Below are positions 8,804 to 17,861 of a stretch of DNA of 64,000 nucleotides, piece after piece. The notes beneath the pieces were generated by a model. That model was not told where the DNA came from, searched no databases, and saw nothing but the letters and a program-made list of their open reading frames with translations. The first letter of the stretch is position 1. The number at the start of each line of letters is the position of its first letter. Position numbers and translations under genes: made by a program. The DNA comes from Clostridium drakei (GTDB lineage: Bacteria; Bacillota; Clostridia; Clostridiales; Clostridiaceae): positions 46,728-110,727 of the forward strand of contig NZ_JIBU02000014.1 of assembly GCF_000633595.2 (NCBI RefSeq), written 5' to 3'.

Positions 8804-9226
8804 ATGAAAAATTTATCAAAATATATTTCTGTGGCACACAGACGTTCACAAATATTTTATACAGAACAGCTTGAAAAAATAGGAATTAGCAGTGGACAGT
8901 TTATGTATATAGTTTGTATTTGTGAAAATCCAGGGTACACTCAGGATGAATTATCTCAACAATTGATTATAGATAAGAGTACTGTAGCAAAGGTTTTATC
9001 TCAGCTTGAAGCAAATGGCTTTATTACTAAAATTACAAATTCAAATGATAGACGTGCATTTAATATTTTTCCTACAGATAAAGCACTCAATATTTATCCT
9101 AAAATATTAGAAATAAAAGATCGGTGGCATCGTGAAATAACAGAGGGTTTAAGTGATATAGAATGTGATGTTTTTCAAAAGCTAATGGAAAAGGTTATGG
9201 AAAATAGCATTAAGAATTGCAAATAA
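8804..9226 (+). CDS. MarR-family transcriptional regulator
   Basis: The 140-residue protein has the MarR winged-helix fold: recognition region TQDELSQQLIIDKSTVAKVL (about 47-66) and wing ITKITNSNDRRAFNIF (about 75-91). Flanking helices form the dimer interface. The ATG has an AGGAG site eight bases upstream. It is divergent from the YczE-type gene, and a pair of matching palindromes in the intergenic region suggests it represses both. The metallo-hydrolase gene downstream (55-base gap) could be co-transcribed. Confidence 0.88.
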   Translation: MKNLSKYISVAHRRSQIFYTEQLEKIGISSGQFMYIVCICENPGYTQDELSQQLIIDKSTVAKVLSQLEANGFITKITNSNDRRAFNIFPTDKALNIYPKILEIKDRWHREITEGLSDIECDVFQKLMEKVMENSIKNCK

Positions 9227-9281
9227 ATAAAATTTGAGGTAATCTAACTATAATATTATTTGCTACAAAGGAGAAATTTAA

Positions 9282-10181
9282 TTGGAGATATTGAAAGTTA
9301 AAGGGAATACATATTGCATTGACACTGGAATGTCATACATACCATTTTATAAAATTAATGATGAAGAAATTATTATGTTGGATACTGGTTGGAAAAATGG
9401 AGAGCGTGAAGGTATAGAGGAAGTTTTGGAAAGCAATAATTTTAGGGTTAGGGCTATTCTAAATAGTCATGCTCATGTGGATCATATTGGAAATAATACA
9501 TATTTAAAAAATAAATATGATTGTATAATTGCCATGGCTGCTTATGAGGCTAATATTTGTAGTTCTGAGATTAATCTTAAGCTTTATTATGGAAGTCAAA
9601 CTTTGAAGGAAGTAAAGGAACATTTTGGACATATGATTTGTAAAACTGATATAAGAATAGCTGAAGATCAAGATAATGTATCAATATGTGGGGTTAATTT
9701 TAAAATTCTTCATACACCTGGCCACAGCCCTGCACACATATGTATTATAACACCTGATGATGTTGCATATATGGGGGATGCTCTTATAAGCTATGAAGTA
9801 ATGAAGGGGGCAAAGATGCCTTATGCTTACATATTGAGTGAAGACATGAAAAGCAAGGCAAAGCTTTATGACTTAAATTACAGTAAATATGTAGTTGCAC
9901 ATAAAGGAATGTATGATGATATTAAAAAACTAATAAGTGATAACATTGATTTTTATGAAAGCAGAGCAATGAGAATATACGAAGCAATAGATAAGGCTAT
10001 GACTATGGAAGAGGTTATGAAAGTTGTCATTAAAAGATTTCATATCAATATAAATGATGTATATAAATATTACGTTATAGAAAGAATGTTAAAATCTTAT
10101 ATGGATTATTTATATGAAATAGAAAAGCTTAATTTAATTATGGAAGATGGATTTCTTAAATATGTGAAAAATGAAAACTAA
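9282..10181 (+). CDS. Metallo-beta-lactamase-fold hydrolase
   Basis: This 299-residue protein has the zinc signature HAHVDH (H63, H65, D67, H68), a second histidine in HTPGHSPAH, the bridging aspartate in YMGDAL and the last histidine in VVAHKG. The set is complete, so a binuclear metal hydrolase is expected. The C-terminal 80 residues are helical, as in the lactonase/glyoxalase II-like members with a DNA- or cofactor-binding tail. The start is TTG at 9282 after AAAGGAGAA. Substrate unknown; the marR gene upstream suggests detoxification, but that is inference. Confidence 0.82.
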   Translation: MEILKVKGNTYCIDTGMSYIPFYKINDEEIIMLDTGWKNGEREGIEEVLESNNFRVRAILNSHAHVDHIGNNTYLKNKYDCIIAMAAYEANICSSEINLKLYYGSQTLKEVKEHFGHMICKTDIRIAEDQDNVSICGVNFKILHTPGHSPAHICIITPDDVAYMGDALISYEVMKGAKMPYAYILSEDMKSKAKLYDLNYSKYVVAHKGMYDDIKKLISDNIDFYESRAMRIYEAIDKAMTMEEVMKVVIKRFHININDVYKYYVIERMLKSYMDYLYEIEKLNLIMEDGFLKYVKNEN

Positions 10182-10223
10182 TATTAAAAGCAAAAATTAT
10201 AGTTGCTTTAGAGGTTGAAGTAA

Positions 10224-11369
10224 ATGAAGAATGATTATAAGAGGACTACTCCAGAGGAAGCATTAAAGAAGTTAACGGAAGAAGGACGAGGAAGCTTAAA
10301 AATATATATAGGTTATGCTCCAGGTGTAGGAAAGACTTATGCTATGCTCAATGATGCCAATGGTAGACTTAACAAAGGAGAAAAGATAATAATTGGTTAT
10401 TTAGAGTCTCATCAGAGAAAAGAAACAGAAAGTCAAATAGGTAATCTTGAAGCTGTGCCTAGAAAGAGTCTTGAGTATAACAATGTGGCAATGGAAGAAA
10501 TGGATACGGAGGCTATAATAGGAACAAAACCAGATACTGTGCTTATAGATGAGCTAGCACATACAAATGTACCAGGTTCTAAAAATAAAAAGAGATATGA
10601 AGATGTTGAAGATATTTTAAGCCAAGGAATAAACGTGGTTTCTACATTAAATATTCAACATTTGGAAAGTCTTAATGATGTAATAAGGCAAATTACAGGT
10701 ATCACTGTGAGAGAAACTATACCAGATAAAATTATAGAAAAAGCAGATGAAGTAGTAGTAATAGATATTGCACCAGCAGCTCTTCAAAGTAGACTTAAAG
10801 AAGGATATGTATACAAAAATGACAATATTGCTAGAGCTCTTAAAAACTTTTTTAGACTAGGCAATTTAAATGCACTTAGGGAAATTGCCCTCCGTCAAAC
10901 TGCCGAAGAAGTTGATGAAGATCTTGAAGAATATAGAAAAGAACATGGAATTAAAGAACACTGGCATGTGATAGAAAGAGTAATGGTATGCATAAGTCCT
11001 AGTCCAACATCTAAAAAACTTATTCGAAGAGGTGCTAGAATAGCAAAGAGATTTAAATGTGAATGGATTGTGGTTAATATAAATAGTAAAAGAATTTTTG
11101 CACCAAAAATCACTGAAAAGGATGCTGCTACTTTAGAAGGACATTTTAAATTAGCAAGGCAGTTAGGTGCAGAAGTTGTAAATTTGACTGGGAAGAGTAT
11201 ATCAAAGGAATTAGCTCAGTTTGCAACTGAAAAGTATATAACACAGATTATTATTGGACATAGTACAAGAACAAAGATAGAAACTTTATTAAGAGGTTCG
11301 ACGGTTACAAGACTACTAAAGCATACAAGAGATATAGAAGTTCATGTTATACCAAATGATTTAATATGA
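10224..11369 (+). CDS. kdpD: KdpD sensor domain protein without a histidine kinase
   Basis: The 381-residue protein is only the N-terminal half of KdpD: the KdpD domain (about 20-230) with Walker A GYAPGVGKT (30-38) and DELAHTNVPGS, then a universal-stress-protein-like domain (about 245-380). The four membrane helices and kinase core of full KdpD (about 900 residues) are absent. In other Firmicutes the USP domain of KdpD binds c-di-AMP; binding here is untested. It is followed by its own terminator and lies 0.9 kb before kdpF. The ribosome site is weak (AGAGGT). A kinase at 17862 is a possible partner, which is inference. Confidence 0.88.
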   Translation: MKNDYKRTTPEEALKKLTEEGRGSLKIYIGYAPGVGKTYAMLNDANGRLNKGEKIIIGYLESHQRKETESQIGNLEAVPRKSLEYNNVAMEEMDTEAIIGTKPDTVLIDELAHTNVPGSKNKKRYEDVEDILSQGINVVSTLNIQHLESLNDVIRQITGITVRETIPDKIIEKADEVVVIDIAPAALQSRLKEGYVYKNDNIARALKNFFRLGNLNALREIALRQTAEEVDEDLEEYRKEHGIKEHWHVIERVMVCISPSPTSKKLIRRGARIAKRFKCEWIVVNINSKRIFAPKITEKDAATLEGHFKLARQLGAEVVNLTGKSISKELAQFATEKYITQIIIGHSTRTKIETLLRGSTVTRLLKHTRDIEVHVIPNDLI

Positions 11370-11432
11370 AAGGGATTGTTTCACTAAGAATATATATTAT
11401 TATATATTTATTCTTAATGAAACAATCCTTTT
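11369..11432. terminator. Intrinsic terminator between kdpD-like gene and convergent gene
   Basis: A long stem pairs AAAGGATTGTTTCA-like arms at both ends (about 11369-11390 with 11408-11430) with an AT-rich apex and ends in TTTTATATAT. It probably works in both directions. Confidence 0.8.
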
Positions 11433-11442
11433 ATATATAGAG

Positions 11443-11790
11443 CTAATGCCTATTGAATACAAGGCTTCCTTTGCTTGAAAAATTTGAAAATGAAATTCTT
11501 GTTCCTTCTACTTTTCCATTTATATGTTTATTACTGAATAGGCGAGAAAAGGAATTATTGGGTATAAGTATTATTTTGTTATCTTCAATTGAATATTTAC
11601 CATATACACTTTCTTCATCTTTTCCAAAGGTATTTACTAGAGTGAAGTTGTTATCTTTTTTTAATTCTAAGATTATAGAAGTGCTTGTCTGACAAAAATA
11701 TTTACCATAGTAAGGATTTGAGTGAGAATTACCAGGTAGTAACAATATTAAGATGATTATTATAATTATAGATAGTGTTAAACCTTTCAT
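11443..11790 (-). CDS. Small secreted protein of unknown function
   Basis: The 115-residue protein begins with a signal peptide (MKGLTLSI followed by a run of Ile/Leu, ending near residue 25). No lipobox cysteine is visible, so it should be released or stay loosely wall-bound. The mature part is beta-rich (YYGKYFCQ, YGKYSIEDNKIILIP) and ends in LVFNRH, resembling small lipocalin-like or copper-resistance-like beta barrels, but I cannot assign a family. The ATG follows AAAGGGGT at good spacing. It converges with the KdpD-like gene. Confidence 0.65.
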   Translation of the reverse strand: MKGLTLSIIIIIILILLLPGNSHSNPYYGKYFCQTSTSIILELKKDNNFTLVNTFGKDEESVYGKYSIEDNKIILIPNNSFSRLFSNKHINGKVEGTRISFSNFSSKGSLVFNRH

Positions 11791-12263
11791 TTATTTAATA
11801 CCCCTTTCTATTATGTTAAGTAATTTACAATTAGTAATTATAATGTTTGGGGTAAGTTATTTAAAATTTAATAAGAAAATAATTAAAATGTTATCCATAA
11901 TGTAAGATGTAATTAAAGCTAAATAGGTAGTTAAATCTAACATTTTTTAACGTTTAATAAGTATTTGGATTAGAATGATTAAAAATCAGAATATTAAGAT
12001 ATATTTGGAGTATAAACATAGTAATTTTACTCCTTTTTTTAATGCATTGTCAATTTATGATACTAAGGTTAAATTAAGAAAACAGTAAAAATTACTAAGA
12101 ATTATAGGTATATTTTGCTTAAACTGTTCTTAATAAATTAGAGTTTTTTAAATTAAGATTAATATTAAATTTTAAATTTTACATTGATGAAAGTATAATC
12201 TGGGTATGCATTTGGGGGAAATACATTAAAATTAATACTTCATGATTAAAGGAGGTTTTTAAT
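11791..12263 (+). promoter_or_regulatory. kdp leader region with possible attenuator
   Basis: No gene is visible in these 473 bases. A plus-strand hairpin at 12007-12033 (GGAGTA/TACTCC) followed by seven T residues looks like an intrinsic terminator inside the kdp leader. A further imperfect inverted repeat lies at about 12074-12132 (TTAAGAAAACAGT against ACTGTTCTTAA), and a TATAAT lies at 12194-12199. A c-di-AMP riboswitch would make sense here, but I do not see its conserved core. An attenuator or operator is possible, not shown. Confidence 0.4.
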
Positions 12264-12365
12264 ATGTTGGATATTATGTTTGCTGCAGTTCTATTTATAG
12301 GTTTTGTAGCCTTGAGATTTTTTATTGAATGGTGTGATGGGCAAATTGAAAATAAGAAGGATTAA
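12264..12365 (+). CDS. Small hydrophobic peptide of the kdp operon (33 aa)
   Basis: The 33-codon gene has a strong AGGAGG site and encodes one membrane helix (FAAVLFIGFVALRFF) followed by EWCDGQ and a charged tail. Small single-helix peptides with a C-D motif occur just upstream of kdpF in other bacteria. From memory, two small hydrophobic ORFs (orfZ and orfY) were described before kdpA in C. acetobutylicum. It probably is a structural or assembly peptide of the Kdp pump. It is too short for most gene callers. Confidence 0.7.
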   Translation: MLDIMFAAVLFIGFVALRFFIEWCDGQIENKKD

Positions 12366-12384
12366 TATGTGGAGGAATTAAAAA

Positions 12385-12462
12385 ATGTGGATACTAATTA
12401 TAATAACTATTTTATTGTTTGTGTATTTATGCTATGCACTCTTTAACCCTGAAAAATTTTAA
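12385..12462 (+). CDS. kdpF: KdpF, small subunit of the K+-transporting ATPase
   Basis: This 25-residue peptide is a single membrane helix ending in YLCYALFNPEKF, which matches the KdpF C-terminal pattern (YALxxPEKF). KdpF stabilises the KdpABC complex in the membrane. A GGAGGA site precedes the ATG, and kdpA starts 27 bases after the stop. Confidence 0.85.
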   Translation: MWILIIITILLFVYLCYALFNPEKF

Positions 12463-12489
12463 AATAATAGTTTTTAGGAGGAAACTTTA

Positions 12490-14172
12490 ATGGAAGTATT
12501 ACAAATAATAATACCTTTGGTGATATTTATACTTTTAGTAGTTCCTATGGGTAAATATCTTTATAAGGTTAGTACAAGGGAAAAAGCTTTTGGTGATGTT
12601 TTTTTTGATGCAATAGATAATTTTATTTATAAAGTTTGTAGAATAGACAAGTCTGAAGAAATGACCTGGAAGCAATATATAATCTCTATTATTGTAGTTA
12701 ACGGTGTAATGACACTTTTAGCTTATATAATTTTGAGAACACAAGGAAGTCTTATTTTAAATCCAAATAAAATTCCAGGAATGGAACAATCACTTACTTT
12801 TAATACAGTTATAAGTTTTATGACAAATACTAATTTACAGGATTACAGTGGAGAATCAGGATTATCTCACTTAAGTCAAATGCTTGTGATTATATTTATG
12901 ATGTTTACTTCTGCTGCTACTGGCTTTGCTGCAGCACTGGCATTTATGAGAGGAATTATTGGAAGACAAAAGACTCTTGGTAATTTCTTTGTGGATTTAA
13001 CTAGAGTTATAACTAGAGTTTTACTTCCTCTATCAGTTATAGTCACTTTGTTACTAGCAGCTCAAGGAGTACCACAAACTCTTTCTGGCACTCACACCAT
13101 AACTACTATAGAAGGTAAACTTCAAGATATAGCCTTAGGTCCAGTTGCAGCTCTTGAAGCAATAAAGCATTTAGGTACAAATGGTGGAGGTTTCTTTGGT
13201 GCTAATTCGGCTCATCCCTTTGAAAATCCAACACCTATATCAAATTTAATTGAATTATTATCAATGATGATTCTTCCAGGAGCTGTAGTTTATACTTTTG
13301 GATTAATGTTAAAGAATAAGAAACAGGGTTGGACAATCTTTGCAGCTATGAGCATATTGTTTTTACTTGTGCTTCCAGTTTGCTACTTAGCAGAAAAAGC
13401 AGGAAATCCAATTTTGGCACATGTAGGTCTTAATCAGCTTATGGGAAATATGGAAGGTAAAGAAGTTAGATTTGGTATACCCCAATCGGCACTATTTACA
13501 ACTGTAACTACAGCTTTTACAACAGGAACTGTAAACAATATGCATGATTCTCTAACACCTTTAGGTGGACTAGTACCACTATTTAATATGATGCTGAATG
13601 TGGTATTTGGTGGAAAAGGTGTAGGTTTTATGAACATGATTATGTATGCCATATTAACAGTGTTCTTATGTGGACTTATGGTAGGCAGAACTCCAGAATT
13701 TTTGTCCAAGAAGTTAGAAGGAAAAGAAATTAAGTTAATTGCATTAGCAATTATAATACATCCTTTCTTGATACTCATGTTTTCGGCACTAGCTTTAATT
13801 GTTCCTCAAGGATTAGCTGGTATATCAAACCCTGGTTTTCATGGCTTGACTCAAGTAGTTTATCAGTTTACATCTTCTGCAGCTAATAATGGATCTGGAT
13901 TTGAAGGTTTATCGGATAATACAATGTTTTGGAATACTACAGCAGGAATAGTGATGTTTCTTGGAAGATATTTGTCCATGATAATTCTTATTGCTGTGGC
14001 AGGGTCCTTAGCTTCTAAGAAAGCTATACCAGTAACTGCTGGTACCTTTAAAACTGATAATGCCATGTTTTCAATAACTTTAGTGGTTATTGTTTTAATA
14101 ATTGGCGCATTGACCTTCTTACCAGCCATTGCTCTTGGTCCAGTAGCAGAGCACTTGACACTTATGCATTAA
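12490..14172 (+). CDS. kdpA: Potassium-transporting ATPase subunit A
   Basis: KdpA is the K+-binding, channel-like subunit of the high-affinity Kdp pump. The 560 residues match the family length, with about ten membrane helices and the four pore-loop signatures in order: TNTNLQDYSGE, GTNGGGFFGANSAHPFENP, TTGTVNNMHDSLTPLGG and SAANNGSGFEGL. The ATG follows AGGAGG. It is part of a kdpF-A-B-C operon with short gaps, induced in other bacteria by potassium limitation. Confidence 0.97.
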   Translation: MEVLQIIIPLVIFILLVVPMGKYLYKVSTREKAFGDVFFDAIDNFIYKVCRIDKSEEMTWKQYIISIIVVNGVMTLLAYIILRTQGSLILNPNKIPGMEQSLTFNTVISFMTNTNLQDYSGESGLSHLSQMLVIIFMMFTSAATGFAAALAFMRGIIGRQKTLGNFFVDLTRVITRVLLPLSVIVTLLLAAQGVPQTLSGTHTITTIEGKLQDIALGPVAALEAIKHLGTNGGGFFGANSAHPFENPTPISNLIELLSMMILPGAVVYTFGLMLKNKKQGWTIFAAMSILFLLVLPVCYLAEKAGNPILAHVGLNQLMGNMEGKEVRFGIPQSALFTTVTTAFTTGTVNNMHDSLTPLGGLVPLFNMMLNVVFGGKGVGFMNMIMYAILTVFLCGLMVGRTPEFLSKKLEGKEIKLIALAIIIHPFLILMFSALALIVPQGLAGISNPGFHGLTQVVYQFTSSAANNGSGFEGLSDNTMFWNTTAGIVMFLGRYLSMIILIAVAGSLASKKAIPVTAGTFKTDNAMFSITLVVIVLIIGALTFLPAIALGPVAEHLTLMH

Positions 14173-14221
14173 ATTCAAAGGTAAGATAAATTTTGTAAAT
14201 ATTAAATAAGGAGTATTTGGT

Positions 14222-16282
14222 ATGAGTAATAATAAAAAAAATAAATTTATTACCAAGAAAATAGTTGGTGAAGCTGTAGCTGAATCTTTTCGAAAGTTAA
14301 ATCCAAAATATATGATTAAGAATCCAGTTATGTTTGTTGTTGAGATAGGTTTCTTTATATCATTAGTGCTAACATTTTTCCCATCCATATTTGGGGATAC
14401 TGGTAATAATTTAAGAACCTATAATTTAATTGTTGCGTTAATTCTATTTATAACTGTTCTCTTTGCAAATTTTGCGGAAGCTGTAGCAGAAGGTCGTGGT
14501 AAAGCTCAAGCGGAAAGCTTAAAGAAAACCCGTAAAGACACTATGGCTAAGCTTTTAGATAATAAGGAAAATGTAAAAGTAATAAGTGCAAGTGAATTAA
14601 AAAAGGGAGATATTGTTCTTGTTGAAACAGGGGAATTAATTCCTAATGATGGTGAAGTCATACAAGGACTTGCTTCTGTAGACGAGTCTGCGATAACTGG
14701 CGAATCCGCACCAGTTATGAAGGAAGCTGGTGGAGATTTTGCTTCTGTTACTGGTGGAACTAAGGTTGTAAGTGACTGGTTAAAGGTTAGAATAACAGCT
14801 ACACCTGGTGAATCTTTTCTTGATAAGATGATTGCATTAGTAGAAGGTGCATCCAGACAAAAGACACCAAATGAGATAGCTTTAAACACAGTACTTGTTA
14901 GTTTAACATTAATATTTTTAATAGTCTTAGTAGCTCTTTATCCTATGGCTATGTATTCAGGTGTTAAAATTCTTATATCAACTTTAATTGCACTGCTCGT
15001 CTGCCTTATACCTACAACTATTGGAGGACTTTTATCAGCTATAGGTATTGCTGGTATGGACAGAGTAACAAGATTTAATGTTATAGCTATGTCAGGTAAA
15101 GCAGTTGAAGCTTGTGGCGATGTTAATACAATGATACTTGATAAGACAGGTACTATAACTTATGGCAATAGATTGGCAGCTGAATTTATTCCAGTTTCAG
15201 ATGCTAAAATTGAAGAGCTTATTGATTACTCTGTAATATCTTCATTTAAAGATGATACTCCAGAAGGAAAATCCATAGTTGAGCTTGGAAATAAGCTAGG
15301 AACTAAAGTAGAAGCAGCCAAGTATGAAAATTTAGATTTTATAGAATTTACGGCTCAAACCAGAATGAGTGGAGTGGATTTGAAGGATGGAAGAAAGGTT
15401 AGAAAGGGAGCACAGGATTCAATTAAGAAATTTGTAGTTGAAGCAGGTGGTGAAATTCCAAAAGATTTGGATGAAAGTCTAACTAAGGTTTCAAAGTTAG
15501 GTGGCACACCACTGGTAGTATGTGTAGATAATAAAATATATGGAGTTATATATTTAAAGGATACAGTAAAACCTGGTCTTGTAGAAAGATTTGCAAGGCT
15601 TAGAGAAATGGGTATAAAAACTGTAATGTGTACAGGTGATAACCCTTTAACTGCAGAGACAATTGCCAGAGAAGCTGGTGTTGATGAATTTATAGCAGAA
15701 GCTAAACCAGAAGACAAAATAGAAGCTATAAAGAAGGAACAGAGTGAAGGAAAAATAGTTGCCATGACAGGTGATGGAACTAATGATGCACCAGCCCTTG
15801 CTCAGGCAGATGTAGGCCTTGCTATGAACAGTGGTACTACAGCAGCTAAAGAAGCAGCAAATATGGTTGACTTGGATTCAGATCCAACAAAGATATTAGA
15901 GGTTGTCGAAATTGGTAAACAGCTTCTTATAACTAGGGGAGCATTAACTACCTTCAGTATTGCAAATGACGTTGCCAAGTATTTTGCCATAATACCAGCC
16001 ATATTTACTGTAGAAATACCAGAAATGCAGATTTTAAATGTTATGAGATTATCAACGCCTTCCAGTGCAATACTTTCAGCATTAATATTTAATGCCATAA
16101 TAATTCCAGCATTAATACCTATTGCCATGAGAGGTGTAAAGTATAAACCTATGAAATCAGAAATGCTTCTACTTAGAAACATGATGGTATTTGGTGTTGG
16201 TGGAATGATAGTACCATTTGTTGGCATTAAAGTAATAGATTTAATTATAACACCATTGTTAAGAATCTTGAATTTAAGTTAA
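14222..16282 (+). CDS. kdpB: Potassium-transporting P-type ATPase subunit B
   Basis: KdpB hydrolyses ATP to drive K+ uptake through KdpA. Its 686 residues contain the actuator TGES motif (159-162), the phosphorylated aspartate D307 in DKTGT, the hinge GDGTNDAPA and the usual seven membrane helices. Nothing is missing. The TGES serine is the position at which the E. coli pump is inhibited by phosphorylation, so the same control could apply. ATG with AAGGAG. The orphan protein at 17151-17585 copies the actuator domain of this subunit. Confidence 0.97.
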   Translation: MSNNKKNKFITKKIVGEAVAESFRKLNPKYMIKNPVMFVVEIGFFISLVLTFFPSIFGDTGNNLRTYNLIVALILFITVLFANFAEAVAEGRGKAQAESLKKTRKDTMAKLLDNKENVKVISASELKKGDIVLVETGELIPNDGEVIQGLASVDESAITGESAPVMKEAGGDFASVTGGTKVVSDWLKVRITATPGESFLDKMIALVEGASRQKTPNEIALNTVLVSLTLIFLIVLVALYPMAMYSGVKILISTLIALLVCLIPTTIGGLLSAIGIAGMDRVTRFNVIAMSGKAVEACGDVNTMILDKTGTITYGNRLAAEFIPVSDAKIEELIDYSVISSFKDDTPEGKSIVELGNKLGTKVEAAKYENLDFIEFTAQTRMSGVDLKDGRKVRKGAQDSIKKFVVEAGGEIPKDLDESLTKVSKLGGTPLVVCVDNKIYGVIYLKDTVKPGLVERFARLREMGIKTVMCTGDNPLTAETIAREAGVDEFIAEAKPEDKIEAIKKEQSEGKIVAMTGDGTNDAPALAQADVGLAMNSGTTAAKEAANMVDLDSDPTKILEVVEIGKQLLITRGALTTFSIANDVAKYFAIIPAIFTVEIPEMQILNVMRLSTPSSAILSALIFNAIIIPALIPIAMRGVKYKPMKSEMLLLRNMMVFGVGGMIVPFVGIKVIDLIITPLLRILNLS

Positions 16283-16304
16283 TTTATTGAAGGAGATTAA
16301 AGCC

Positions 16305-16931
16305 ATGAAAACATTAAAAAGATCAATTCTCATAAGTATTGTATTTCTAATCTTATGTGGAATAATATATCCATTAACTATGACAGGAATAAGCCAGCTT
16401 ATTTTGAATAAAAAGGCTAATGGAAGTATAATAATTGTCGGTGGGAAAGAGGTTGGTTCTGAGCTGATTGGTCAAAGCTTTACTGATCCAAGATTTTTTC
16501 ATGGAAGAGTTTCAGCAGTTAACTATAATACTTACACTGAAGCGGATACAAAGCCTGATAAAAGTGGTAAAGCTGCATATGGAGGAGTGGCTTCTGGATC
16601 ACAAAACCTTGCGCCATCAAATAAAGCATTAGCTGATAGAGTTCAAAAGGATATAGCAGATTTTTTGAAAACTCATCCTGGAGTAAAGAAAGAAGATATA
16701 CCTACAGATTTACTTACAAGCTCAGGTTCAGGACTTGATCCCGATATAAGTCCCGAGTCAGCAAAGATACAAATGCCAGCTGTTTCAAAGGCTACAGGTA
16801 TAAGTGAGGCTGAGCTTCAAAGCATTGTAAACAAATATACTGAAGGAAAAGCTTTGGGAATATTTGGAGAACCTAGAGTTAACGTTCTTAAAGTAAATAT
16901 TGAAATAGCATCAGTCTTAAAGAAAATTTAA
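16305..16931 (+). CDS. kdpC: Potassium-transporting ATPase subunit C
   Basis: KdpC has one N-terminal membrane helix (about 8-28: [18 protein letters not shown]) and an extracytoplasmic domain with [27 protein letters not shown] and [11 protein letters not shown], all family signatures. I start it at ATG 16305 because AAGGAG lies just upstream; the TTG at 16287 overlaps that ribosome site. This gives 208 residues, near the family's 190-210. It closes the kdpFABC operon. Confidence 0.95.
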   Translation: MKTLKRSILISIVFLILCGIIYPLTMTGISQLILNKKANGSIIIVGGKEVGSELIGQSFTDPRFFHGRVSAVNYNTYTEADTKPDKSGKAAYGGVASGSQNLAPSNKALADRVQKDIADFLKTHPGVKKEDIPTDLLTSSGSGLDPDISPESAKIQMPAVSKATGISEAELQSIVNKYTEGKALGIFGEPRVNVLKVNIEIASVLKKI

Positions 16932-16958
16932 TCTTTGCAGATACAAAATTTTTATTAT

Positions 16959-17104
16959 AGGACAGAGGACAATTGACATAGGACAGTGAAGGATGATTTT
17001 TCTCCGTTATACTACGAAAAATCTTCAATTTATATGAATTAGTTTTCTGACGTAAGGAAGAAAGCTTACCTTTATTGTCCCATGTCCTTTGTCAATTGTC
17101 CTCT
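16959..17104. repeat. Short inverted-repeat element (MITE-like)
   Basis: A 146-bp non-coding segment is bounded by inverted arms: AGAGGACAATTGACATAGGA at 16965-16984 and its near complement TCCTTTGTCAATTGTCCTCT at 17085-17104. The interior shows no ORF. The sharp ends, just before a terminator, suggest an old miniature insertion. No second copy lies in this window. Confidence 0.6.
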
Positions 17105-17152
17105 AAAAAAGCCTCTTTACATTAGATGAATCAAATGTAAAGAGGCTTTTTT
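17105..17152. terminator. Bidirectional terminator after kdpC
   Basis: A perfect 19-bp stem (17105-17123 with 17134-17152, core GCCTCTTTACATT) has A6 on one flank and T6 on the other. It can therefore end both the kdp operon and the minus-strand gene whose stop lies in it. Confidence 0.9.
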
Positions 17153-17585
17153 ATATGGCTGTATTTTCAGAAACGTTAACTATTTTATCAAAATAAGATT
17201 TTACAGGAACTTCAGTAACTTTTATCTTAAGCCAGTTGATTGTAACTCTTGTCCCACTTATCACTAGGTTGAATTCTCCGTTAGCTTCTTTTATAACAGG
17301 AACAGATTCACCAGTTATTGAGGATTCATCCACAAGTGCCAGGCCCTCAATTACTTCCCCATCAATGGGAATAATATCATTAGTTTCAGCAATAATTATA
17401 TTTCCTTTTTTTAAATCACAAGCATTTATTAATTTAATATTTCCATTTTTGGTTATAAGCTTAACAGTTCCTTTGTCTGTAGTGTTGTTCAGGCTTTTAG
17501 CTTGTGTGTTTTTTTCCTCTAAAGTATACTTTGCAAAAGATACAAACAGAGTTTTGAAAAAGCCTTTTTTTTCATCCTTATCCAT
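17151..17585 (-). CDS. Orphan KdpB-like actuator-domain protein
   Basis: The 144 residues align with residues 91-205 of the neighbouring KdpB: KSLNNTT, DLKKGNIIIAETNDIIP, DGEVIEGLALVDESSITGES, ANGEF and GTRVTINWLKI. There is no membrane helix, phosphorylation site or ATP-binding domain. The TGES motif is intact. The first 30 residues are not KdpB-like. It has its own ATG with a GAGGTG ribosome site and an open frame, so it may be expressed rather than dead. A free actuator domain could compete with or inhibit KdpB; alternatively it is a decayed duplicate. From memory, C. acetobutylicum has an unassigned kdpX gene near its kdp operon, but I cannot say they are related. Confidence 0.78.
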   Translation of the reverse strand: MDKDEKKGFFKTLFVSFAKYTLEEKNTQAKSLNNTTDKGTVKLITKNGNIKLINACDLKKGNIIIAETNDIIPIDGEVIEGLALVDESSITGESVPVIKEANGEFNLVISGTRVTINWLKIKVTEVPVKSYFDKIVNVSENTAI

Positions 17586-17792
17586 TTCATTTCACCTCTA
17601 TAATGAATAAATAATTGTAAACATAAAAATTCCTAGTATTAGAATAATTATATCTCTTATAATTTCTTAGCTGAAGTTTTGAAAATAAGCTAAATTTACA
17701 GTTTCCTATCTATTAAATATATTCTTATTGAATTATTGTGCAAAGTCGCAGGTATATTTGCTGTTTTCTCAATTTAATATTCGTTCTAGTAA

Positions 17793-17821
17793 TTGACCTT
17801 AGTTAATTATAATCTTATACT
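17793..17821 (+). promoter_or_regulatory. Sigma-A promoter of the histidine kinase gene
   Basis: TTGACC at 17793-17798 and TATACT at 17816-17821 are separated by exactly 17 bases, about 40 bases before the kinase start. Confidence 0.65.
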
Positions 17822-17861
17822 GATGAGTAAATGCAAAGTGTAGTGGTGGATTGGAGGATAT

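Noticed and set aside
11453..11692. 79-codon plus-strand ORF opposite the small secreted protein
   Set aside because: The minus-strand ORF has a signal peptide and a ribosome site; this one has neither and is its antisense shadow.
11791..12263. c-di-AMP riboswitch before kdp
   Set aside because: Expected by function, but the conserved core could not be found by eye; only a terminator-like hairpin is reported.
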